DNA of 7,547 nucleotides from Bacteroidota bacterium (GTDB lineage: Bacteria; Bacteroidota; Bacteroidia; Bacteroidales; B18-G4), in assembly GCA_003648575.1 (NCBI GenBank), contig QMPN01000141.1, forward strand, positions 1 to 7,547, in the 5' to 3' direction. The position numbers and the translations under genes were made by a program. The notes below the pieces were generated by a model, which was given only the letters and a program-made list of their open reading frames with translations, was not told the DNA's origin and searched no databases. Shown one piece after another: positions 1-7,540 of the stretch. Within the stretch, counting starts at the first letter, position 1. The number at the start of each line of letters is the position of its first letter.

Positions 1-2607
1 CGGGCCAACACTCCAGTCGGGATAGGCAATTGGAAATGCATAGGTGCCCTTGAAGGAGACCAGCTCCTGATCCTGCACATCTGTGATCCCCCTCGGATAG
101 CTCACTATATCTGAAAACTTATAATATCCTGTTACCCTGTACTGGTAGCCTGCATAGATATTCAATCCCTGATGCCTCAGTATGCCCGGGAAATACAGGC
201 TGGCAATCCCGGCAAAGATAGAGCTCATATTATCCTGGTCGAGTGGTGTATCCCTGTAATACAAACCAATGCTTTGTTCCCATTTTGGATAAAGGTCGCG
301 AAAGGATGTCTTGTTCTGATTATAAGCCGTAATGCTGTATAAGGCAGAGAACACGTTCGACTTTTTAAAAGACACCGGGCTATTCGGTTTCATCTTTCTG
401 AACCCCTGGTTCACATATGCTGATGGTATGATGCCTGTAAAGTATTTCCCTCTTTGCAGGTTCAGTGGCAAACGAAGTCCTGCTTTCAGGTTTGTTTCAT
501 CCCAACTAACCTCTGTTTCTTCTGGCAGATAAACATTCTGTCTTCGCAGGCCATAGTCGGCATACAAATCGATGATGGGATACCACCCGGAATAGGAATA
601 CGAGCCATAGACCTTACCGGCTTCTTCGCTCAGGTTATATGAATATCCGGCGCTCAGGAAACTACTGCTCAGCAGGTTCTGCGACATAATAGAAACACCG
701 GGATTTACTGTGTAGGTGTTGGCATTAATATCCAGCGGCGCCCAGCTATGAAAATTGAACAGGTTTGCCAGCTTGGAATACTTTTTTGATGGCAGCTCTG
801 TAGGCTCTGCTTCCGACCAGGGCGGCACAATGGTCTCCTGCTCTGCAATGGATTTGTAGAGCTTGATCGAACGGTCTTTAACATTTTCCAGGGGGATCCA
901 TTTTTCCTGTACCATTTGCTGGCGGGCGATGCGATGGCCATCAGCAGTATAATCGACATACACCATGGACTTAGCATCTCCGGCAATATAGGGATCCATT
1001 GCCCCGAAGCGCGAAGAGGTGAGCTGGTGTATTGTAGCATCTTCCTTGCTCAGGGCATAGATATTCGAAATTCCTGACCAGGATCCTGTGAAATAAATAT
1101 ATGGAGCGCGAAAATATGGCTGCGATATCTCTGTATGATCCCAATTCAAAAAGGTTTTGTACCTGCCGGAACTAGCATCAAACTTGGCCAGTGTTTTTCC
1201 ATTTTCAGATACCAGCACAGCGATGATCAGCTCGTCTCCTGCCCATACCGGCGTAAGCGGAAATATATTGGAAGCTGTGGGCATTTTCATCTCGATCGCC
1301 CCGCTCATCACATCCAAAATGACCAGTGAATATTGATCCAGGCTGTCGGTATGCACCGCTACTATTTTGCTGGCATCACTGTTTAGTGCGGGGGCAAATA
1401 ACTTGAGGTGATTATTGATCGTTCTGGCTTTTCCTGTTTCAATGTTGAAGATCATGATCACGGTATTGCTCCTGTTTGCCCATCGCAGGTCGGGCTTTGT
1501 TTCAGCCCAGCAGATCTTCCCGGCAGCATAGGAAACGGCCTCCGGCTTGATCAGCCCGGGGGTAAAAATGACTTTCTCGCTACCATCTTTTTCTATCCTC
1601 ACAAACCGGCTGATATCATCAAGCCCTGAACGCAATGCAACAACGGTGCTATCATTAATAAATGCTGGGTGCCGGTAATCGGTATAATGTTTTGATGCAG
1701 GGCTCAGATGAATTGGCTCCTCAGTCCCTGTGAGACTGTCCTGATCAAGCCATCTTTGCTGTACATCTCCCAGACTTTCTTGGTAGAAGGGGATCTTTCT
1801 GAGCCCACTTATATCCTTGATCCCTTTTTGCAGTGGTGTGACCATGTATGGCCTCCTGGCAATCCTGTCGAGGCTATGTGACCACAAAGCGCTGCCATAC
1901 TTTCTCCTTCCCTCCGCTACAAGGATATATCCCAGCTCATAAGATCCTGGAATAAAATCACGATATGATCCCAGCACTGCTTTGTCGTAAGAATAGATCC
2001 CTTTCTCCAGCACCTGCGACCTGAGTTTCATCTCAAAAAGAGGGCTCCTGCCCCTGCCCGAATAGCTCATGCCCGTTTCGGCTACCACAGCATCGCCTTC
2101 AAGAAACCAGTAGGGGACATAAAGGCCGAGCACTGCTCCCGTCCCCTGCTGGCCAAAGATCCAGGAAATCACTTTGGTGGGACCCTGGTTAAGCTTTTCG
2201 GTTTGCACCACATGCCTGTACTCATGCAAGGCCAGTTGCTCAAGCCATGGTTGGGCATACATATCCTGTGGCGGAGTGGTATAAAACTCTATTCTTTTAG
2301 GTGCCCATGCCACCACAGCATTCGATTTGGCTGATTGCGTATGCAGCACCAGCGAGATACGCTTAGGTTGATAATCCAGCGAACGTCCTGCGTAAGAATA
2401 GGTAGAATCCAGGTATGCCGCCAGCTTTCTTGCATTCGCTTCATAATAATCAGGGAAGATCAGCTTAAAATGCGCTGTTTTGAGCTGCCTCCACTTTATG
2501 GAAGCAGGCTCCTGGCCTGTGCTGTAATATTGTGCATACAACATATCCCCTGACAGGATGAAGACCATCAGGACCAGCAATCTTAAAGATTGGCGGAGTG
2601 CATGCAT
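1..2607 (-). CDS. Exported gluzincin-like metallopeptidase / beta-propeller / outer-membrane barrel protein (C-terminus cut by window edge)
   Basis: The frame is open from ATG at 2607 to base 1 with no stop, giving 869 residues and continuing outside the window. Residues 1-25 form a signal peptide: an Arg-containing start, a hydrophobic core, and a likely cut after LYA before Gln26. Residues 128-132 read HEYRH, a complete HExxH zinc motif. It is followed by YWFLEG with Glu170, then Ala173 and Glu177, the arrangement seen in peptidase MA-type gluzincins where the second Glu is the third zinc ligand. From about 313 to 560 the sequence has propeller-like strands of the TolB/PD40 kind, for example SGISNIYAL near 511. 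From about 620 it changes to alternating aromatic/polar strands typical of an outer-membrane barrel. Seen: the motifs and frame. Inferred: periplasmic or surface peptidase activity held by a C-terminal barrel; the substrate is unknown. It starts 26 bp after the pseudouridine synthase stop, so co-transcription is likely. No clear ribosome site is visible. Confidence 0.85.
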   Translation of the reverse strand, partial: MHALRQSLRLLVLMVFILSGDMLYAQYYSTGQEPASIKWRQLKTAHFKLIFPDYYEANARKLAAYLDSTYSYAGRSLDYQPKRISLVLHTQSAKSNAVVAWAPKRIEFYTTPPQDMYAQPWLEQLALHEYRHVVQTEKLNQGPTKVISWIFGQQGTGAVLGLYVPYWFLEGDAVVAETGMSYSGRGRSPLFEMKLRSQVLEKGIYSYDKAVLGSYRDFIPGSYELGYILVAEGRRKYGSALWSHSLDRIARRPYMVTPLQKGIKDISGLRKIPFYQESLGDVQQRWLDQDSLTGTEEPIHLSPASKHYTDYRHPAFINDSTVVALRSGLDDISRFVRIEKDGSEKVIFTPGLIKPEAVSYAAGKICWAETKPDLRWANRSNTVIMIFNIETGKARTINNHLKLFAPALNSDASKIVAVHTDSLDQYSLVILDVMSGAIEMKMPTASNIFPLTPVWAGDELIIAVLVSENGKTLAKFDASSGRYKTFLNWDHTEISQPYFRAPYIYFTGSWSGISNIYALSKEDATIHQLTSSRFGAMDPYIAGDAKSMVYVDYTADGHRIARQQMVQEKWIPLENVKDRSIKLYKSIAEQETIVPPWSEAEPTELPSKKYSKLANLFNFHSWAPLDINANTYTVNPGVSIMSQNLLSSSFLSAGYSYNLSEEAGKVYGSYSYSGWYPIIDLYADYGLRRQNVYLPEETEVSWDETNLKAGLRLPLNLQRGKYFTGIIPSAYVNQGFRKMKPNSPVSFKKSNVFSALYSITAYNQNKTSFRDLYPKWEQSIGLYYRDTPLDQDNMSSIFAGIASLYFPGILRHQGLNIYAGYQYRVTGYYKFSDIVSYPRGITDVQDQELVSFKGTYAFPIAYPDWSVGP

Positions 2608-2633
2608 TATCCAAAGTTAGGAAAAGATGCCAA

Positions 2634-3371
2634 TTAGGAAGTAAGTTCTTTTTCAAAGTAATTCCAGACGGGGTCGTCGGGTACAGGAGCAACGATCTCC
2701 AGTGTTTCCTTCTTCACCGGGTGAATCAGTTTGATCTTTCTTGCATGAAGATGGATGGAAGCATTTTTATTCGACCGCCGGGCACCATATTTAAGGTCGC
2801 CCTTGATCACACAGCCAATTTCGGCAAGCTGTACGCGAATCTGGTGATGCCTGCCGGTAAGCAGATCTATTTCCAGGAGATGAAAATTATCGGAAGAAGC
2901 CAGAAAGAGGTATTTGAGGTCTGCCTGCAATCGGTCTGGTCCGGGTTCCGAATAAGGAAACGACATATTTTTCTTCTGATTCCTTCTCAGGTAATGGGTA
3001 AGGTGTCCGCTAATATCTGGTGGCATATCTGCCGTCACAGCCCAGTATGTCTTTTCGATCTTCCTGTCACGGATCATCTCATTCAAACGGCTCAAGGCTT
3101 TGCTGGTACGGGCAAAGATCACGGCTCCACTCACGGGCCTGTCGAGGCGATGCACCACCCCAAGGAAAACCTCCCCGGGCTTATCATACTTGTCCTTAAT
3201 GTATTTTTTAACAATCTCGCTCAGCGGAACATCCCCGGTTTTGTCGCCCTGCACAATATCAGAGGAACGCTTGTTTACCACAATTATGTGATTGTCCTCA
3301 TAAAGGACTTCGGAAGGATGTATGGTTCGAATCTGTTTGATAATATTTGGTTTATCTCTGGGAGGCTTCAC
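2634..3371 (-). CDS. RluA-family RNA pseudouridine synthase, no S4 domain
   Basis: This 245-residue protein isomerises uridine to pseudouridine in rRNA or tRNA in the cytoplasm. The family signature HRLDRPVSG lies at residues 74-82, with Asp77 as the expected catalytic aspartate. The second conserved motif, LLTGRHHQIRVQL, is at about 170-182, and VLYEDNHIIVVNK at about 22-34 is the usual first strand pair. Length and content match the catalytic domain alone; the N-terminal S4 RNA-binding domain of RluC/RluD-type enzymes is missing. The target base cannot be told from sequence. The start is GTG: an in-frame TAA lies 12 bp upstream and there is no ATG before residue 99, so GTG at 3371 is the only usual start that keeps the conserved N-terminus. 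GGTGAG abuts this GTG directly. The start overlaps the edge of a C-rich inverted repeat, so the 5' end may have been rebuilt by that element. The gene lies between panB (64-bp gap) and the large exported protein (26-bp gap). Confidence 0.93.
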   Translation of the reverse strand: MKPPRDKPNIIKQIRTIHPSEVLYEDNHIIVVNKRSSDIVQGDKTGDVPLSEIVKKYIKDKYDKPGEVFLGVVHRLDRPVSGAVIFARTSKALSRLNEMIRDRKIEKTYWAVTADMPPDISGHLTHYLRRNQKKNMSFPYSEPGPDRLQADLKYLFLASSDNFHLLEIDLLTGRHHQIRVQLAEIGCVIKGDLKYGARRSNKNASIHLHARKIKLIHPVKKETLEIVAPVPDDPVWNYFEKELTS

Positions 3372-3427
3372 CTCACCCCCTTAACCCCCTGTCCCCCTTT
3401 TCCCCCTCGGGAGCCAGGGGGTGAGGT
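3370..3427. repeat. C-rich inverted-repeat element at the panB/pseudouridine synthase junction
   Basis: Two perfect 12-bp arms, ACCTCACCCCCT at 3370-3381 and its reverse complement at 3416-3427, enclose a 34-bp C-rich spacer. A competing smaller hairpin pairs CCCCCT (3402-3407) with AGGGGG (3416-3421) around an 8-base loop. It fills most of the 64-bp gap between the two genes and its left arm contains the GTG start of the downstream gene. The pattern of CCTCACCCCC followed by spaced C-tracts and a mirror-image GGGGGTGAGG resembles dispersed palindromic repeats that I recall from several bacterial genomes. Membership of such a family is an inference that needs other copies in this genome. Confidence 0.7.
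3376..3406 (-). other. G-quadruplex-forming motif upstream of the pseudouridine synthase start
   Basis: On the minus strand, which is the mRNA-like strand of the panB/synthase transcript, there are four runs of exactly five G separated by loops AAAA, ACA and TTAA. This satisfies the usual intramolecular G-quadruplex pattern with long tracts and short loops. The last G run ends five bases before the GTG start. The plus strand carries the matching four C5 runs, which could form an i-motif. The motif is read directly from the sequence; folding in vivo and any effect on translation or transcription are inference. Confidence 0.75.
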
Positions 3428-3435
3428 ATTAAATT

Positions 3436-4254
3436 TTAATATTGTTCGCGCTCATTCGGGAAATCGACGCTTTTCACATCCGTGATGTAGGCCTTCACCG
3501 AGCCTTTGATCTCCTCACTGAGGTTATGGTACCTTCTCAGGAAGCGTGGAGAAAATTCCTGGGTGATTCCAAGCATATCGTGCAATACGAGCACCTGTCC
3601 ATCAACCTCATGTCCGGCACCTATCCCGATCACCGGGATTCTGACAGTTTTTGCTACCTCAGCAGCAAGTTTAGCGGGTATTTTTTCAAGGATGATACCG
3701 AAGCAACCTGCTTTTTCCAGCAGTTGAGCATCGGCCACCAGTTTACGGGCTTCATCTTCGTCTGTGGCCCTCACCACATAGGTTCCGAATTTATGAATAG
3801 ATTGCGGGGTCAGTCCCAGGTGTCCCATCACGGGTATCCCTGCCGAAAGTATACGTCCTATAGACTCGAGTATCTCCTCGCCTCCTTCCATTTTCACGGC
3901 ATTGGCTCCGGATTCTTTCATGATCCTGATAGCCGACTGCAGGGCAGTCTTGGAATCACCCTGATAGGTTCCAAAAGGCAGATCAACAACCACAAGAGCC
4001 CTTTTTACTGCCCTCATCACAGAGGAAGCATGGTAGATCATATCGTTCAGGGTGATGGGAAGAGTGGTCTTATGTCCCGCCATCACATTGGAGGCAGAAT
4101 CGCCAACCAGGATGATATCGATCCCTGCCTGATCGAGAATACGGGCCATGCTGAAATCATAAGCCGTCAACATGGCAATCTTTTCCTGCTTCAGTTTCAT
4201 TTCCTGCAAGACATGGGTAGTGATCTTGGGGAAGGTCGATTCCATTTCAGTCAT
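3436..4254 (-). CDS. panB: 3-methyl-2-oxobutanoate hydroxymethyltransferase (ketopantoate hydroxymethyltransferase)
   Basis: PanB transfers a hydroxymethyl group from 5,10-methylene-tetrahydrofolate to 2-oxoisovalerate to make ketopantoate, the first committed step of pantothenate and CoA synthesis, in the cytoplasm. The 272 residues are close to the usual 260-280. Conserved positions are all present: VGDS with Asp52 and DLPFG with Asp91 (metal ligands), KMEGG with Glu123 (third metal ligand), GHLGLTPQ at about 144-151, LEKIP with Glu190 as the expected catalytic base, and IGIGAG at about 209-214. ATG at 4254 is the longest start, but AAAGGA sits only one base before it. The in-frame ATG three codons later (4245) has that AAAGGA about 10 bases upstream and may be the true start. 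It is the first gene of the leftward group. No panC or panD is in the window. Confidence 0.97.
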   Translation of the reverse strand: MTEMESTFPKITTHVLQEMKLKQEKIAMLTAYDFSMARILDQAGIDIILVGDSASNVMAGHKTTLPITLNDMIYHASSVMRAVKRALVVVDLPFGTYQGDSKTALQSAIRIMKESGANAVKMEGGEEILESIGRILSAGIPVMGHLGLTPQSIHKFGTYVVRATDEDEARKLVADAQLLEKAGCFGIILEKIPAKLAAEVAKTVRIPVIGIGAGHEVDGQVLVLHDMLGITQEFSPRFLRRYHNLSEEIKGSVKAYITDVKSVDFPNEREQY

Positions 4255-4284
4255 ATCCTTTAAGCTTGAGTATCAATTTGGTTG

Positions 4285-4292
4285 CAAAGATA
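4285..4292 (-). promoter_or_regulatory. Bacteroidota -7 box for panB
   Basis: The minus strand reads TATCTTTG, an exact match to the TAnnTTTG -7 element of Bacteroidota primary-sigma promoters, about 30 bp upstream of the panB ATG. No TTTG or TTG -33 element is visible at the expected distance. That position falls inside the heptamer repeat array. Confidence 0.55.
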
Positions 4293-4301
4293 GAAAGAAT
4301 T

Positions 4302-4392
4302 GGATACTGGATACTGGTTGCTGGTTACTGGCTACTGCGTACTGGAGACTGCCTACTGCCTACTGTCTACCGCATACCACACACCGCATACT
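4302..4392. repeat. Degenerate heptamer tandem array (about 13 units)
   Basis: Thirteen consecutive 7-bp units are in register. They start GGATACT, GGATACT, GGTTGCT, GGTTACT, GGCTACT, GCGTACT and end ACACACC, GCATACT, with a partial unit after 4392. The consensus is about G(G/C)nTACT. Conservation is strongest at the TACT end and decays toward the right. Because the period is not a multiple of three and units differ, it is not coding. It fills 91 bp of the 230-bp spacer between the divergent panB and lipoprotein genes and begins 9 bp upstream of the panB -7 box. The function is unknown. Confidence 0.85.
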
Positions 4393-4456
4393 GCTACCAC
4401 CGAGTCTGCCGGTGTAAATAATTAGCGGGAATAATTACCCATACATATATTTTATC

Positions 4457-4464
4457 TATTTTTG
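4457..4464 (+). promoter_or_regulatory. Bacteroidota -7 box for the lipoprotein gene
   Basis: TATTTTTG matches TAnnTTTG exactly and ends 20 bp before the ATG at 4485, which would give a short leader. The upstream DNA is AT-rich. No convincing TTTG -33 element lies 19-21 bp further up; the nearest sequence there is AATTACCC. Confidence 0.5.
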
Positions 4465-4484
4465 TTGTCCTTAATGATATTGAA

Positions 4485-5471
4485 ATGAAGAAAGTTTCAT
4501 TACTACTACTTACACTGGTCAGCCTCGTCTTATTCAACCGATGCAGCACCGATGTCGACATCAATGCTTCATACCAGCAGATTACCGTTGTTTATGGTCT
4601 CCTTGACCCTCTGGAGGATACTACTTTCCTGAAGATCACCAAGGCTTTCCTGGGACCCGCTAATGCGCTTGTCATGGCACAGGTCCCGGACTCGAGTGAG
4701 TTCATTGAGAAGCTGGACGTAAGCATATGGGAAGAAAATACTCCTGAAAACATATTTCGTTTCGACACCATTACCATCACCAATAAGGATACCGGGATAT
4801 TCTACAACCCTAACCAGATCATTTATTATAGTGCTTTGAAACCAGAGGTGGACAAAAAGTATATGCTCCGTATCCTGTATAAGGACATTGAAATTACTTC
4901 TGAAGCGTTTACGTTTAATTTTAGCATGTTCGATATCACTACGCCGGGCTTCGCCAAGAAGATCCGTATTGATAACACCACAGACCCAAAGGCCATCATC
5001 TGGAACAGAAAAGATCAAGCCCCGCGATATGACGTCGTGATCAGGTTTCATTTCAAGGAAATTCATGAAGGCTCTGCCGATACTGTTTATCGTTTTTTCG
5101 ACTGGCACAGGGATACGCAGAAATCACTGGTTGGCCTGGAAGTAGAATCTTACTACACCGGCAACACTTTTTATACAGCCCTTGATACCTATGTTGCTTA
5201 TGCAGATGCCGCACAGGAAGATAAAGTTACCGATCGCTACACCAGCACTATTGAGTTCATAGTAGAAGCAGGTGGTACAGAACTGAATACCTATATGGAG
5301 GTGACAGAACCATCCAGCAGTATCATCCAGGACAGGCCCGAATACACCAATATTAATAATGGTATTGGAATATTCTCATCCCGCACCAAGGCCATCAAAC
5401 CTAAGAAACTTCAGGACTTATCGGTATCCTATATTAAAGAGAACTACTACTACCTGAAATTCCGCTATTAG
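4485..5471 (+). CDS. Predicted exported lipoprotein, DUF4249-like
   Basis: The 328-residue product begins MKKVSLLLLTLVSLVLFNRC: a Lys-Lys start, a hydrophobic core and Cys20. Cys20 suggests lipid attachment, but FNRC is a poor lipobox because Arg sits at -1. Residues after Cys20 (STDVD) are polar and acidic, which in Bacteroidota often goes with surface export. The mature part is rich in beta-strand pattern, with ITVVYGLLDP near 33-42, a KAFLGPANALVMAQ stretch near 53-66, and GIGIFSSRTKAI near 293-304 close to the C-terminus. From memory these resemble DUF4249-type Bacteroidota lipoproteins; I am unsure of the assignment, and no catalytic motif is visible. A Bacteroidota -7 box lies just upstream. 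The gene is divergent from panB and co-directional with dnaK, but the 143-bp gap and separate promoter suggest it is its own unit. The biochemical role is unknown. Confidence 0.8.
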   Translation: MKKVSLLLLTLVSLVLFNRCSTDVDINASYQQITVVYGLLDPLEDTTFLKITKAFLGPANALVMAQVPDSSEFIEKLDVSIWEENTPENIFRFDTITITNKDTGIFYNPNQIIYYSALKPEVDKKYMLRILYKDIEITSEAFTFNFSMFDITTPGFAKKIRIDNTTDPKAIIWNRKDQAPRYDVVIRFHFKEIHEGSADTVYRFFDWHRDTQKSLVGLEVESYYTGNTFYTALDTYVAYADAAQEDKVTDRYTSTIEFIVEAGGTELNTYMEVTEPSSSIIQDRPEYTNINNGIGIFSSRTKAIKPKKLQDLSVSYIKENYYYLKFRY

Positions 5472-5560
5472 ATTAATTTTCCCTTCATTTTCTGCCTTTT
5501 TGTCACATTATTTGATGAATAGGCACGAATTCCCTGCCATTGATCCCATTGGCACAATCA

Positions 5561-5589
5561 TTGACATATTGGCTTCAGAAATTAATTTG
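5561..5589 (+). promoter_or_regulatory. Probable dnaK promoter
   Basis: TTGACA at 5561-5566 is followed 18 bp after its TTG by TTAATTTG at 5582-5589, one mismatch from TAnnTTTG. This spacing suits Bacteroidota -33/-7 pairs. The box ends 25 bp before the dnaK ATG, and the leader is A-rich with no Shine-Dalgarno site. No CIRCE element (TTAGCACTC-N9-GAGTGCTAA) is present, so HrcA control is not indicated here. Confidence 0.5.
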
Positions 5590-5614
5590 TAAACAATCAA
5601 AAAATATATAAGTA

Positions 5615-7540
5615 ATGGGAAAAATAATTGGAATTGACTTAGGAACTACCAACTCATGCGTTGCCGTGATGGAAGGGAATGAGCCTGTTGTAATTCCTAA
5701 CAGCGAAGGACGCAGGACCACCCCATCTATTGTTGGATTCACAGAGAATGGTGAACGTAAGGTTGGTGACCCCGCCAAAAGGCAGGCCATCACCAATCCT
5801 GAAAAAACTGTATACAGTATTAAACGCTTTATGGGAGAAACCTACGACCGGGTTTCAACCGAGATCAAGCGTGTACCTTATAAAGTTGTCAAAGGTGACA
5901 ACAACACTCCACGAGTACAGATCGACGACAGGAAATATACTCCACAGGAGATCTCAGCTATCATTCTTCAAAAGATGAAGAAAACCGCCGAAGATTACCT
6001 TGGACAGGATGTTACCGAAGCGGTTATCACTGTACCGGCATATTTCAGCGATTCACAACGCCAGGCGACAATAGAAGCCGGTGAGATCGCAGGCCTGAAA
6101 GTGCGCAGGATCATAAATGAACCTACAGCTGCTGCTTTAGCCTACGGACTGGATAAGAAATCCCGCGAAATAAAAGTCGCCGTATTCGACCTTGGTGGCG
6201 GTACGTTCGATATTTCTGTCCTCGAACTGGGTGACGGTGTATTTGAAGTAAAATCTACCAATGGGAATACGCACCTTGGTGGTGATGATTTTGATGATGC
6301 CATCATCGAATGGCTTGCAGAAGAGTTTAAGAAAGATGAAGGCATCGACCTTCACAAGGACCCGATGGCCATGCAACGCCTGAAGGAAGCGGCAGAAAAG
6401 GCAAAGATCGAACTCTCAAGTTCAAACGAAACAGAGATCAACCTGCCTTATATTATGCCCGTTGATGGTATTCCAAAACACCTTGTAAGGAAACTCAGCA
6501 GGTCGAAATTCGAACAGCTGACTGATAAATATATCCAGGCCGTTATCGGACCATGTAAATCGGCGCTGAAAGATGCCGGTTTAAGCGCATCCGATATTGA
6601 TGAAGTGATCCTGGTTGGGGGATCAACACGTATCCCGGCCATCCAGAAAGTGGTAAGCGATTTCTTTGGCAAAGAGCCTTCCAAAGGTGTAAATGCTGAT
6701 GAGGTTGTTGCTGTTGGAGCTGCTATCCAGGGTGGTGTATTGACAGGGGAAGTAAAAGATGTTCTTCTGCTCGACGTAACCCCGCTCTCACTGGGTATTG
6801 AAACTCTCGGCAGTGTGATGACCAAACTGATCGAATCAAATACCACTATCCCTACCAAGAAGTCTGAGACTTTCTCAACCGCTGCTGACAACCAGCCTTC
6901 TGTTGAGATCCATGTACTTCAAGGTGAAAGGCCTATGGCTTCAGGGAACAAGAGCATCGGCAGGTTCCACCTCGACGGCATTCCGCCGGCTCCGAGGGGT
7001 GTACCCCAGGTCGAAGTAACCTTCGATATAGATGCCAACGGTATCCTGAATGTATCCGCAAAGGATAAGGGAACCGGTAAATCACAGCAAATCCGTATTG
7101 AAGCTTCTTCAGGCCTTACTGATGAAGAAATCAACAAGATGAAGCAGGAAGCGGAAGCCAATGCCGATGAAGACAAGAAAGCAAAAGAGCGTATTGATAA
7201 GCTCAACAGCGCAGATGCTATGATCTTCCAGACTGAGAAACAGCTGAAGGAATATGGTGACAAGCTCCCGGCCGATAAAAAAGCCGAGATCGAAGGTGCA
7301 CTTGCAGAGCTGAAAGAAGCTCATAAGAGCCAGGACATCGATGCTATCGACGCTTCCCTGGAAAAGATGAACCAGATGTGGCAGGCTGCCAGCTCTGAGA
7401 TGTATCAGAACACCGAACAAGCCGATGGCGAACAGCCAGGTCAGGATGCTCCGGGAGGAGATCCGGCAGACGGAGGTTCAGGCGACGACGAGGTCACAGA
7501 TGTTGACTTCGAAGAAGTTCCACCGGACGATAAAAAGTAA
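5615..7540 (+). CDS. dnaK: Molecular chaperone DnaK (Hsp70)
   Basis: This 641-residue cytoplasmic Hsp70 uses ATP-driven cycles, with DnaJ and GrpE as usual partners, to fold and protect proteins. The nucleotide-binding domain spans about 1-380: [10 protein letters not shown] at 5-14, Lys70 in [19 protein letters not shown] at 168-178 with Glu169, DLGGGTFD at 192-199 with the autophosphorylation-type Thr197, and VGGSTRIP at 334-341. The interdomain linker DVLLLD is at 382-387, followed by [11 protein letters not shown] and the beta-sandwich substrate-binding domain to about 500. A helical lid follows to about 600, then a Gly/Asp/Pro-rich tail ending in the conserved [11 protein letters not shown]. 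coli DnaK has 638 residues, so the gene is full length. ATG at 5615 is fixed by the conserved [12 protein letters not shown] start. Upstream DNA is A-rich without a ribosome site, as is common in this phylum. The window ends 7 bp after the stop, so whether dnaJ or grpE follows cannot be seen. Confidence 0.99.
   Translation: MGKIIGIDLGTTNSCVAVMEGNEPVVIPNSEGRRTTPSIVGFTENGERKVGDPAKRQAITNPEKTVYSIKRFMGETYDRVSTEIKRVPYKVVKGDNNTPRVQIDDRKYTPQEISAIILQKMKKTAEDYLGQDVTEAVITVPAYFSDSQRQATIEAGEIAGLKVRRIINEPTAAALAYGLDKKSREIKVAVFDLGGGTFDISVLELGDGVFEVKSTNGNTHLGGDDFDDAIIEWLAEEFKKDEGIDLHKDPMAMQRLKEAAEKAKIELSSSNETEINLPYIMPVDGIPKHLVRKLSRSKFEQLTDKYIQAVIGPCKSALKDAGLSASDIDEVILVGGSTRIPAIQKVVSDFFGKEPSKGVNADEVVAVGAAIQGGVLTGEVKDVLLLDVTPLSLGIETLGSVMTKLIESNTTIPTKKSETFSTAADNQPSVEIHVLQGERPMASGNKSIGRFHLDGIPPAPRGVPQVEVTFDIDANGILNVSAKDKGTGKSQQIRIEASSGLTDEEINKMKQEAEANADEDKKAKERIDKLNSADAMIFQTEKQLKEYGDKLPADKKAEIEGALAELKEAHKSQDIDAIDASLEKMNQMWQAASSEMYQNTEQADGEQPGQDAPGGDPADGGSGDDEVTDVDFEEVPPDDKK

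Noticed and set aside
2612..2619. TAACTTTG on the minus strand, an exact TAnnTTTG match just before the large exported gene
   Set aside because: It ends only 4 bp before the ATG, so transcription would start at or inside the start codon, and there is no -33 element at the right distance. It is most likely chance within a 26-bp operon gap.
2598..3485. Plus-strand open frame of 295 codons opposite the pseudouridine synthase
   Set aside because: It has no recognisable motifs, while the minus strand carries HRLDRPVSG and the other RluA motifs. It is an antisense shadow running through the repeat element.
3442..4263. Plus-strand open frame of 273 codons opposite panB
   Set aside because: The minus strand encodes PanB with all metal and catalytic residues; the plus-strand product is rich in His, Cys and Phe with no family resemblance.
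4302..4392. CRISPR-like array
   Set aside because: The units are 7 bp and contiguous with no spacers, and no cas genes are present.
4172..4417. Plus-strand frame of 81 codons through the heptamer array
   Set aside because: Its C-terminal half is translated tandem repeat and it has no ribosome site or conserved start.
4569..5108. Minus-strand frame of 179 codons opposite the lipoprotein gene
   Set aside because: The plus strand has a signal sequence, a promoter box and a complete beta-rich protein; the minus frame has no motif or start context.
5535..5554. TGCCA...TGGCA inverted repeat between the lipoprotein gene and dnaK, as a terminator or heat-shock operator
   Set aside because: The stem is 5 bp with a 10-base loop and no T-tract follows. 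It does not match CIRCE.
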